Assembly: GCF_000429945.1 (NCBI RefSeq)
Contig: NZ_KE386997.1
Coordinates: 6,749 to 70,748 of the forward strand
DNA length: 64,000 nt
From: Desulfogranum japonicum DSM 18378
GTDB taxonomy: Bacteria > Desulfobacterota > Desulfobulbia > Desulfobulbales > Desulfobulbaceae
Direction: 5' to 3'
The translations under genes and the position numbers were made by a program. The notes under the pieces were generated by a model. That model ran no database searches. It saw nothing but the letters and a program-made list of their open reading frames with translations, and had not been told where the DNA came from. This document shows, one piece after another, positions 1-7,632 of this stretch (position 1 is its first letter; every line of letters starts with the position of its first letter).

Positions 1-1
1 A

Positions 2-2311
2 CTCCAGTCAACTCTGCAACAAAAAGAGGCTGAGCTTGCAGAGGCTAACTCGAAAATTTCTGATCTCGTTCAGCTTTCAGATCAAGTTCAACAGCTCAAA
101 GCTTCTTTAGAAAACAAAGAGGTTGCTTTAAATGAAGTCACAGCCAAGGCTAATCAACTCGCGCCTCTACCTGAACAGCTCGGTGAACTCCAGACTGCCC
201 TGGAGCAGAAGAATGCTGCACTCACCCAAGCAAATGCTAAAATAGCGGAACTTGCACCTCTACCAGAAAAGCTTAAAAAACTCCAAGAGGATATCATACA
301 AAAGGAAACCATTCTCACGGAACTTACAGCCAAAGCTGAACAACTTGCTCCTCTACCTGATCAACTTAACGAATCCCAGACTGCCCTGGAACAGAAAGAT
401 GCTGAACTCACTCAGGCCAAAGCTAGAATCGCTGAGCTTGCACCATTACAGGAGGAAATCGTCCAGCTGAAAGAAACAATTCAGCAGAAACAAAGTGCAT
501 TGACTGAAGCTACGGCCAAGCTTGAAGAACTCACCCTGCTGCCTGAACAACTTACAGAACTCCAAACCGCGCTTGAACAAAAAGATGTCATACTTACCGA
601 AGCAAACACGAAGCTTGAAAATTTTATGACATTAGAAGCGGAAACTACAAAACTCAGCGAAGTAATAGATCAAAAGGACGCTGCACTTGCAGAAGTAAAC
701 GCCAAACTTGAAACACTTCCTGATATACAAACCCAACTGGAAGAATCAACGAACAGACAGGCCGAACTCAGCGCTACTCTTCAAGAGAAAGAAACAGCAC
801 TTGCAGCAATTCAGGCACAGCTTGAAACTCTTCCTGCCATGCAGGAACAACTGCAACAGCTGCAGCAGGCCAATGCGAAACTCAATGAGACTGTTTCGGC
901 AAAAGAAGCAGCTTTAGCTGAGGCACAACAGAGCATCTCTGCACTTACACCGTTAAAGGAACAGCTTGAACAATCCTCACAACAAATTTCTCAGCTAGCT
1001 GATAATGTTGAAAGCAAAGAAACTCGTATCAATGAGCTTTCTCAAGAACTGGATAAGTTACTGCAACAGAAAAACGCGTTGGGGGAAAAAGTAGAATCAC
1101 TGCAGCAAACAGCAAACAAGTTTGACGAACTGAAGGTGTCATTGCAGAAAAATGTCGATGCTCTGACCATTGCCAAAGTCAAATTGGCCGAGGTAACCAG
1201 TGAACAGGATGTCATTGCAGATCTTAACGCTAAACTCGAAAAGGTCAGTCAACAATTTGAGGATGCCAAAGCTGCTCAACAACAAGCTGAGCAGAATGCC
1301 ACTCAAAATAAACAACAAATTGAGCGGCTCACAACAAGTCTTGCTTCCAGTGAAGAAAAGATAGCCAGTCTCGAAACCCAGTTGCAATCCTCCTCCGAAA
1401 AAATAACTCAGCTCTCTGAAGAGTTAGCGGATAAGCCTGAAATAAATCAAGAAATGGTACAGCAGCAACAGGAAAGCCAAGACCTCATAACAGCATTAAA
1501 AACCCAAGTAGACCAACTGAAATCTCAACTGGATACCATGCAGGCAGAGCAGGAAAAGACCACGCAACAAATCCAGGCCCTTAACCAACAGCTTGAAGAC
1601 AAAACACAAGAGCTGAGAACAGCTGCAGAAAATGTTATTGAGCTGCAGAAAATAAAGACAAGCCTGGAATCTCAACTGGCTGAAAGTAATAAAACGGCTG
1701 AGGCTTCACAGACACAGATATCCTCACTGCAAGAGAAAATCAACGCATTGCAAAACAAAAATGAGCAAATGTTGATGCAGACAACCGACAGTGACAATGA
1801 TGGCGTCAATGATGCCCAGGATGCCTGTACCGATACACCTGAGGGTGTAACTGTTGATGCCACAGGATGTGAAGCTGATACAGACCAAGATGGCGTTGTT
1901 GATCGCCTGGACCTCTGCCCGGCCACAGAACAAGGCTCTACGGTAAATACAATGGGATGTCTCCCTGAGGCTGCCATTATTCTTGAAGGCGTCACTTTTA
2001 AAACAGGTACTGCAGTTTTAACCGATGAGGCAAAACAAGGGCTGGATAAAGTGGTGGCAATTCTAGCAGGCTTTCCAGCTATACAGCTCGAAGTAGCGGG
2101 CTTTACAGATTCCATAGGTGAAGAGACTCGCAACATGCAGGTTTCACAAAAGCGAGCCCAGGCCGTAGCAGATTATTTCATCAGCAAAGAACTTGCTGCG
2201 GAACGCTTTATCGTTAAAGGATATGGACCAGCAAATCCAATTGCTGACAACGGAACCGCAGCTGGGCGAGCTAAAAACAGACGTGTGGAACTCCATCCCA
2301 TCACAGAGTAA
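2..2311 (+). CDS. OmpA-family coiled-coil envelope protein, 5' end outside window
   Basis: The frame is open from the first bases of the window, so only the 3' part (about 769 codons) is present and the true start lies upstream. Most of it is Gln/Glu/Lys/Leu-rich coiled coil, beginning with a 31-residue tandem repeat. Two Asp-rich, calcium-binding thrombospondin type 3-like repeats follow (around 1790-1930, DSDNDGVND and DTDQDGVVD), then a C-terminal OmpA domain that should bind peptidoglycan (NMQVSQKRAQAV and GRAKNRRVEL motifs). I infer an envelope tether or spacer with the coiled coil spanning the periplasm. A strong terminator follows directly. The domain assignment is firm; the cellular role is inference. 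Confidence 0.85.
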   Translation, partial: LQSTLQQKEAELAEANSKISDLVQLSDQVQQLKASLENKEVALNEVTAKANQLAPLPEQLGELQTALEQKNAALTQANAKIAELAPLPEKLKKLQEDIIQKETILTELTAKAEQLAPLPDQLNESQTALEQKDAELTQAKARIAELAPLQEEIVQLKETIQQKQSALTEATAKLEELTLLPEQLTELQTALEQKDVILTEANTKLENFMTLEAETTKLSEVIDQKDAALAEVNAKLETLPDIQTQLEESTNRQAELSATLQEKETALAAIQAQLETLPAMQEQLQQLQQANAKLNETVSAKEAALAEAQQSISALTPLKEQLEQSSQQISQLADNVESKETRINELSQELDKLLQQKNALGEKVESLQQTANKFDELKVSLQKNVDALTIAKVKLAEVTSEQDVIADLNAKLEKVSQQFEDAKAAQQQAEQNATQNKQQIERLTTSLASSEEKIASLETQLQSSSEKITQLSEELADKPEINQEMVQQQQESQDLITALKTQVDQLKSQLDTMQAEQEKTTQQIQALNQQLEDKTQELRTAAENVIELQKIKTSLESQLAESNKTAEASQTQISSLQEKINALQNKNEQMLMQTTDSDNDGVNDAQDACTDTPEGVTVDATGCEADTDQDGVVDRLDLCPATEQGSTVNTMGCLPEAAIILEGVTFKTGTAVLTDEAKQGLDKVVAILAGFPAIQLEVAGFTDSIGEETRNMQVSQKRAQAVADYFISKELAAERFIVKGYGPANPIADNGTAAGRAKNRRVELHPITE
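65..715 (+). repeat. Seven degenerate 93-bp tandem repeats (31 codons each)
   Basis: Units begin at 65, 158, 251, 344, 437, 530 and 623. Each encodes 31 residues on the pattern LAPLPEQL, then LQTALEQK, then ALTQANAKIAE. The spacing is exactly 93 bp with no indels, although the DNA has diverged. The array probably continues upstream of the window, because the first 20 codons match the end of a unit. Confidence 0.85.
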
Positions 2312-2333
2312 ACACGCTTTGAGCATTGAAAAT

Positions 2334-2371
2334 AAAAAGGGCTTTGCCTATCATGGCAAAGCCCTTTTTTT
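2334..2371 (+). terminator. Intrinsic terminator after the OmpA-family gene
   Basis: A perfect stem pairs AAAAAGGGCTTTGCC (2334-2348) with GGCAAAGCCC plus a T-run (2355-2371) around a 6-nt loop. It lies 23 nt after the stop codon. The A-run before the stem would also let it act on the opposite strand. Confidence 0.9.
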
Positions 2372-2617
2372 GATTCTATGAACATTGATGAAATGCAATC
2401 ATACGCTGGGAAAATACCTCCATATTTTTTTTAGCTCTCACATGTAACTGTTTTTAAATTACGGCAGACTTCCGATATCAGCTCTATATCATTGGTACAA
2501 TGTATTGTTTGCTCGGTTGATTACTATTGCCTAAACTTAAGCAAAAATTCTCCTCTATGGACAGACACTACTTATATTTTTCAACAGCACACTCTGGTAA
2601 TAGCCGAAGAATAGTCA

Positions 2618-2623
2618 TATAAT
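2618..2623 (+). promoter_or_regulatory. Candidate -10 element for the hox operon
   Basis: A perfect TATAAT lies 55 bp before the hoxE start codon. No convincing -35 hexamer is found 16-18 bp upstream, so an activator or another sigma factor may be needed. The rest of the 2372-2678 gap shows no gene and no other clear site. Confidence 0.35.
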
Positions 2624-2678
2624 ACTGTAAAATCACTTCTTGGCAGTATATTGCCTTTTATTCAGCACAGGAGTTATC

Positions 2679-3212
2679 ATGCAAACCAATGCTGAAGCAG
2701 TAGACACGCCACTCGACTCCGCACTCAGTAAAACAAAAGACCCTCAATATCGCATGGTTAATCGTATCATGTGCCTTCATAACTATCAACCGGATGCCCT
2801 CATAGAGACCTTGCATGCTGCGCAAGATTCTTTCGGCTGTATTACATTGGAAACGATGCGCTATATCAGCCATATGCTGCATCTGCCTCTGTCCAGGGTC
2901 TATGCCGTAGCAACCTTTTACCACTATTTCACGCTCAAACCTCCGGGAAAACACCGCTGTGTCTTATGCATGGGAACCGCATGCTATATTGCAGGAGCAG
3001 AATCCATTGAAAAAGCAATTACAGAGAAACATCATATTTCACCTGGCGAAACAACAAGCGACGGAGAGATTTCTCTGTTAACTGCCCGTTGTCTTGGTTC
3101 ATGTGGTCTGGCACCTGCCGCTATTTTTGACGATAAGGTCATGGGGCAATTAACCCCTAAAAATGTTCTTAAACAGTTGCAGGACTGGAGGGATCATGTC
3201 GCTGACACTTGA
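2679..3212 (+). CDS. hoxE: Bidirectional [NiFe] hydrogenase diaphorase subunit HoxE (NuoE-like)
   Basis: The 177-residue protein is a NuoE/24-kDa-type thioredoxin-fold [2Fe-2S] protein. The four cluster cysteines fall in C97-x4-C102 and C138-x3-C142 (GTACY and RCLGSCGLAP contexts). The ATG at 2679 is chosen because CAGGAG lies just upstream; an in-frame TTG 39 bp earlier has no such site. It is the first gene of a tightly packed hoxEFUYH operon and ends inside hoxF. HoxE joins HoxF and HoxU in the NAD(H)-oxidising/reducing module of cytoplasmic group 3d hydrogenases. Confidence 0.93.
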   Translation: MQTNAEAVDTPLDSALSKTKDPQYRMVNRIMCLHNYQPDALIETLHAAQDSFGCITLETMRYISHMLHLPLSRVYAVATFYHYFTLKPPGKHRCVLCMGTACYIAGAESIEKAITEKHHISPGETTSDGEISLLTARCLGSCGLAPAAIFDDKVMGQLTPKNVLKQLQDWRDHVADT

Positions 3213-4836
3213 AGAACTGAACGATATTGCGGAAAAAGAACTGAGCAGACAGCAGCAATTTTCCAGACAGATCAGAGTGTGCTGTGCTGCCAGTTGCCTG
3301 TCCTGCCAGGACGCAGACCTAACGCAACAGTTACAGCAGACTGCCAGACAGCAGGCCATGGGAGAAACTGAAATTAAGCCTGTAGGCTGCCTGGGATTAT
3401 GCAAAGAAGGACCGCTTGTTTCAGTGCACCCTGAAGGGACGCTTTATTCCCATGTGCAAATAAATACCTCAAAAGCTATTCTTCTCTCTGAGTCGTCCCT
3501 GCCAAGGCCCAGTGCAATTGATCCCGGGCAATCCCTTTTCTTCACCAGACAAAATCCAATTGTCTTACGCAACAGTGGCTCCATTAACCCAGAACGCATA
3601 GAAGAATATATTGCTGTTGGCGGTTACAAAGCATTGTATCAGGCCATACGTAATATGCATCCCGGAGAAATTCTATCACAAATTCAGCAAAGCGGTTTAC
3701 GAGGACGAGGCGGAGCCGGATATCCCACAGGCCTGAAATGGTCTGCTGTTGCTAAAACAAAGAGCACCCAGAAATATGTGATCTGTAATGCGGACGAGGG
3801 GGATCCGGGAGCATTTATGGACCGGAGTGTCCTTGAAAGTGATCCACACAGCGTGTTGGAAGGTATGGCAATTGCCGGATATGCCGTAGGCGCTCAGGCT
3901 GGATATATTTATGTACGGGCAGAATACCCTCTAGCGGTTCAACGCCTGCGTACGGCTATCAGACAGGCAGAAAAATTTGGTCTCCTTGGTAACAATATTT
4001 TTAACTCATCCTTTCATTTTTCTTTGACTATACGATTGGGTGCTGGTGCATTCGTTTGTGGTGAAGAAACAGCCATAATAGCATCCATTGAAGGTCTGCC
4101 GGGTAAACCGCGACCTAGACCTCCCTACCCTGCCACATCAGGCATAAAAGGCTGCCCTACTCTAATCAACAATGTAGAGACATTCGCCAACATCTCCCCT
4201 ATTCTTACTCGCGGGAGTGCGTGGTTTGCTGGTATCGGCACAGATAAAAGCAAGGGAACCAAAGTTTTTGCCCTTGCAGGACGGGTGAAGCGAACGGGTC
4301 TCATAGAAGTTCCCATGGGGACGACTTTACGTGAAATCATCTTTGATATTGGTGGTGGAATAAGCGACAACGGCACATTTAAAGCAGCCCAAACCGGTGG
4401 ACCTTCAGGTGGCTGCATTCCAAAACAACATCTGGATATCCCCATGGACTATGAATCACTGGCCTCAATCGGGTCAATTATGGGATCAGGAGGGTTGATC
4501 GTTCTGGATCAAAGCTCCTGCATGGTTGATGTGGCGAAATTTTTTATGGAATTCTGCACGTCAGAATCATGCGGTAAATGCGTGCCATGTAGAGTTGGAA
4601 CCATGCAGATGTACACCATTCTGGATAAAATAACCCGAGGACAAGCACAACTAAGTGACCTCGAACAACTTGAAGATCTTTGTGATCTTGTCCGATCAAC
4701 ATCGTTATGTGGTTTAGGTCAGACTGCTCCCAACCCTGTTCTCAGTACTCTTCGCTTTTTCCGTGATGAATATATCTCCCATATTCAAGATCAACACTGT
4801 CCAGCCGGTGTTTGCTCTCTGCTAACTGGAAAATAA
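3196..4836 (+). CDS. hoxF: Bidirectional [NiFe] hydrogenase diaphorase subunit HoxF (NuoF-like)
   Basis: The 546-residue flavoprotein carries the NAD(H) site. An N-terminal thioredoxin-like [2Fe-2S] domain has C29-x4-C34 and C65-x3-C69. Next comes the NuoF core, with the Gly-rich RGRGGAGYPTG nucleotide loop and the FMN-binding segment CNADEGDPGAFMDR. A C-terminal [4Fe-4S] site reads SCGKCVPCR with a distal Cys in TSLCGLG. The ATG at 3196 follows GGAGGG and overlaps hoxE by 17 bp, which suggests translational coupling. Length and domain order match HoxF rather than plain NuoF because of the fused N-terminal domain. Confidence 0.94.
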   Translation: MSLTLEELNDIAEKELSRQQQFSRQIRVCCAASCLSCQDADLTQQLQQTARQQAMGETEIKPVGCLGLCKEGPLVSVHPEGTLYSHVQINTSKAILLSESSLPRPSAIDPGQSLFFTRQNPIVLRNSGSINPERIEEYIAVGGYKALYQAIRNMHPGEILSQIQQSGLRGRGGAGYPTGLKWSAVAKTKSTQKYVICNADEGDPGAFMDRSVLESDPHSVLEGMAIAGYAVGAQAGYIYVRAEYPLAVQRLRTAIRQAEKFGLLGNNIFNSSFHFSLTIRLGAGAFVCGEETAIIASIEGLPGKPRPRPPYPATSGIKGCPTLINNVETFANISPILTRGSAWFAGIGTDKSKGTKVFALAGRVKRTGLIEVPMGTTLREIIFDIGGGISDNGTFKAAQTGGPSGGCIPKQHLDIPMDYESLASIGSIMGSGGLIVLDQSSCMVDVAKFFMEFCTSESCGKCVPCRVGTMQMYTILDKITRGQAQLSDLEQLEDLCDLVRSTSLCGLGQTAPNPVLSTLRFFRDEYISHIQDQHCPAGVCSLLTGK

Positions 4837-4841
4837 AGACC

Positions 4842-5579
4842 ATGACAGATCACAGACTCCAAAATAGCGTACGGCAGCGCCATTCACTTCATCCTGAAGA
4901 TATTGTTACCCTGGTCATCGATGGCCAACAGCTAACTGCCGACCCCAACGACACCCTGCTCACTATTGCCCAAGCCCACAATATACACATCCCTACCCTC
5001 TGCTTCCTTGAAGGAATCTCTGCTTACGGCGGCTGCCGTGTATGCCTGGTTGAGGTAGAAGGCTATGGCAAACTGGTCCCTGCCTGCCTTACCCATCCTG
5101 CAGAGGGCATAATTGTGCGTACCCAGTCGCCACGTGTTATAGAATACAGAAAAAAAATTGTTGAACTTCTACTCAGTGAACGTAATCATATCTGTTCTGT
5201 CTGTGTTACCAACGGTCATTGTGAGCTGCAACAATTAGCTTCAACTCTAGGAATCACCCATATTCGCTACCCAGGTCTCTTCCCATCACTTGCAATTGAT
5301 GCAAGTAATACGCGATTTATTCATGACCCCAACAGATGTGTACTCTGCAGTCGCTGCGTGAGGGTATGTGCAGAGATTGAAGGAGCCCATACCTGGGATA
5401 TTATACATCGAGGCATAAAATCCAGAGTATCTGCTGATCTCAATCAGCCCTGGAAAGAAGCTGTTACCTGTACCGGATGTGGAAAATGTGTTCAGGCCTG
5501 TCCAACCGGAGCTCTCAGTGAACAAGGTAAGGCTGTTGGAGAGATGCTGAAAAAGAGATATACAGAATCTACAACATAA
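4842..5579 (+). CDS. hoxU: Bidirectional [NiFe] hydrogenase diaphorase subunit HoxU
   Basis: The 245-residue protein resembles the N-terminal part of NuoG. In order it shows a [2Fe-2S] ferredoxin domain (YGGCRVCLVEVEG and a distal Cys in VPACLTHP), a His/Cys-rich cluster motif (NHICSVCVTNGHCELQ), and two [4Fe-4S] motifs (CVLCSRCVRVC and CTGCGKCVQACPTGA). It wires electrons from HoxF/HoxE to the hydrogenase small subunit. The ATG at 4842 lies 5 bp after the hoxF stop; an ATG-like start at 4812 inside hoxF is possible but lacks a better ribosome site. Confidence 0.93.
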   Translation: MTDHRLQNSVRQRHSLHPEDIVTLVIDGQQLTADPNDTLLTIAQAHNIHIPTLCFLEGISAYGGCRVCLVEVEGYGKLVPACLTHPAEGIIVRTQSPRVIEYRKKIVELLLSERNHICSVCVTNGHCELQQLASTLGITHIRYPGLFPSLAIDASNTRFIHDPNRCVLCSRCVRVCAEIEGAHTWDIIHRGIKSRVSADLNQPWKEAVTCTGCGKCVQACPTGALSEQGKAVGEMLKKRYTESTT

Positions 5580-5612
5580 TTCTATGGCATGATCCCAGGC
5601 AGGAGTACGAAG

Positions 5613-6152
5613 ATGACCATAAATACATTGCAGATTGCAACTATCTGGCTTGACGGGTGTTCAGGGTGTCATATGTCTTTACTTGATATGGACGAACACC
5701 TCGAAAAGATTGCTCACCTCTTTGATATGGTCTACAGTCCCCTGGTTGACTCAACGTCTCTTCCGGCTTCAGTGGATCTTATCCTCATTGAAGGAGCTGT
5801 AAGCTCTGAAAAAGACCTAGAACACCTTATGAATGCACGGAAAAGTGCTGCATGTCTGGTCGCTCTGGGGGATTGCGCTGTAACCGGTAATGTCCCGAGC
5901 ATGCGAAATTCATTTTCTCTCTCTGACGTTCTTGCCACAAGCTATCAGAAAGATGTTTCTGCCAATCCGCAGATACCAACCGGTTTTGTTCCAGCCCTTC
6001 TTGAACACGTCACACCTCTGCACGCACATGTTCAAGTGGACCATTTTCTCCCAGGCTGTCCTCCTCCTGCGTCAGCAATTTTCGCACTCTTATCGCATCT
6101 GCTGCAGGGAAAGCAACCTGATGTCAGCAAATTGAGCAGATTTGGATCTTGA
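5613..6152 (+). CDS. hoxY: Bidirectional [NiFe] hydrogenase small subunit HoxY
   Basis: The 179-residue small subunit carries the single proximal [4Fe-4S] cluster. Its ligands are visible as DGCSGCH near the N terminus, GDCAVTGN in the middle and LPGCPPPA near the C terminus. There is no twin-arginine signal, as expected for a cytoplasmic group 3 enzyme. CAGGAG lies 8 nt before the chosen ATG. It sits between hoxU and hoxH and forms the catalytic dimer with HoxH. Confidence 0.94.
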   Translation: MTINTLQIATIWLDGCSGCHMSLLDMDEHLEKIAHLFDMVYSPLVDSTSLPASVDLILIEGAVSSEKDLEHLMNARKSAACLVALGDCAVTGNVPSMRNSFSLSDVLATSYQKDVSANPQIPTGFVPALLEHVTPLHAHVQVDHFLPGCPPPASAIFALLSHLLQGKQPDVSKLSRFGS

Positions 6153-6168
6153 ATCTACGGGGAATATC

Positions 6169-7584
6169 ATGGATCAACCCATTATAATTGAACCTATTAC
6201 ACGCATAGAAGGTCATGGCAAGATATCCATCCATTTAGCGCCCAATGGAGAAGTAGCTGACGCCAAACTGCATGTGACCCAATTTCGAGGATTTGAGACA
6301 TTTTGTCAGGGCCGACCATTTGCAGAGATGATTTCCCTGGTAGAAAGAATATGTGGAATTTGCCCGATCAGTCACTCCCTTGCATCTGCCAAAGCCTGCG
6401 ACGATATTCTAGGAATCAGAGTCCCTGAAACTGCACAAAAACTCCGGGTTTTACTGAATTGCGGCGAGTTCATCCAGTCCCATGCTTTAAGCTTCTTTCA
6501 TCTTTCAGGCCCTGATTTAATTCTCGGTATGGATGCACCTGCAGAAAAACGTAACCTGTTTCACATGTTACAAAGTCACCCTGAGATAGCCAAAGACGGT
6601 ATTCGCCTCAGGCAAATTGGCCAGCAAATCATTGAAGGCTTAACAGGAAAACGCATTCATCCAGCCTGGGTTGTACCTGGTGGGGTCCGTACTCCACTGC
6701 AGGAGCATGAACGAGATACACTGCTTGAACGTCTGCCGGAAGCGCAGGCTATTCTTGAGAGAGCTATTACTCTCTTCATTGAATCACTTAAAAAATGGCA
6801 AGATGAAATTGAACACTTTGCTAATTTCCCAACGCTTTTTGTCGCTCTCACCAACAGTTCGGGCCAACTCGAGCATGTACATGGTAATCTGCGATGTATT
6901 GACGAAAATGGTGCAATTCTGGAGCAATGTCAAACAGCAGCCGCCTATCAGGATATTATCGGCGAAGCCTCTGAACAATATTCATACTTGAAATCTCCGT
7001 TTTATATACCAAGGGGATATCCTGCTGGAATGTACAGGGTTGGTCCTGCTGCGAGGCTCAATGTGGCAAATGGATGCCCTACTCCATGGGCGCATACATT
7101 GTGGGAGCAGTTCAGATTATTTGCACAGGGTCCTATTTTGAGTTCGTTTTATAATCATTTCGCTCGATTGGTAGAAATTGTTTACTGCCTTGAAACAGCA
7201 GAACAGTTACTGCAGGAATCAAATATCACAAGCAAACATATTCGCGCCCATGCACAACCAAATTACCATGAAGGAATAGGAATTGTTGAAGCTCCCAGAG
7301 GAACGCTTATCCATCATTATAATGTTAATACAGATGGACTGATAGAGCGGGTTAACCTCATCGTGGCAACAGGGAACAATAATCTTGCCATGAATAAAGG
7401 CCTGGTTCAGGTTGCAAAAAAATGGGTGAAAGGTTCTTCTCTGTCTGAAGGTGCTATTAATCGTCTCCAAGCCGTAATCAGGGCCTTTGATCCGTGTCTC
7501 AGCTGTTCGACTCATGCCGTGAGAGGGCCGGTTACCGCCATTGAATTACTCAATTATGATGGAAAACTTCTGGATTCCATATGA
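6169..7584 (+). CDS. hoxH: Bidirectional [NiFe] hydrogenase large subunit HoxH
   Basis: The 471-residue catalytic subunit holds the Ni-Fe(CN)2CO site. Both ligand pairs are intact: C62-x2-C65 (RICGICPISH) and C443-x2-C446 (DPCLSCSTH). Twenty-two residues follow His449, so the protein is presumably made as a precursor and clipped there by a HoxW-type protease. No hoxW or hyp maturation gene is visible anywhere in the window. The ATG at 6169 follows GGGGA and lies 16 bp after the hoxY stop. It is the last gene of the operon and meets opgH tail to tail. Confidence 0.95.
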   Translation: MDQPIIIEPITRIEGHGKISIHLAPNGEVADAKLHVTQFRGFETFCQGRPFAEMISLVERICGICPISHSLASAKACDDILGIRVPETAQKLRVLLNCGEFIQSHALSFFHLSGPDLILGMDAPAEKRNLFHMLQSHPEIAKDGIRLRQIGQQIIEGLTGKRIHPAWVVPGGVRTPLQEHERDTLLERLPEAQAILERAITLFIESLKKWQDEIEHFANFPTLFVALTNSSGQLEHVHGNLRCIDENGAILEQCQTAAAYQDIIGEASEQYSYLKSPFYIPRGYPAGMYRVGPAARLNVANGCPTPWAHTLWEQFRLFAQGPILSSFYNHFARLVEIVYCLETAEQLLQESNITSKHIRAHAQPNYHEGIGIVEAPRGTLIHHYNVNTDGLIERVNLIVATGNNNLAMNKGLVQVAKKWVKGSSLSEGAINRLQAVIRAFDPCLSCSTHAVRGPVTAIELLNYDGKLLDSI

Positions 7585-7632
7585 ACAAGACTGCTTCTCC
7601 CCAACTACATGGCCGAGAAAAAGACCGAATCG

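Noticed and set aside
65-715. CRISPR-like direct repeat array
   Set aside because: The 93-bp periodicity is in frame within a coding region, units are contiguous and degenerate, and there are no spacers.
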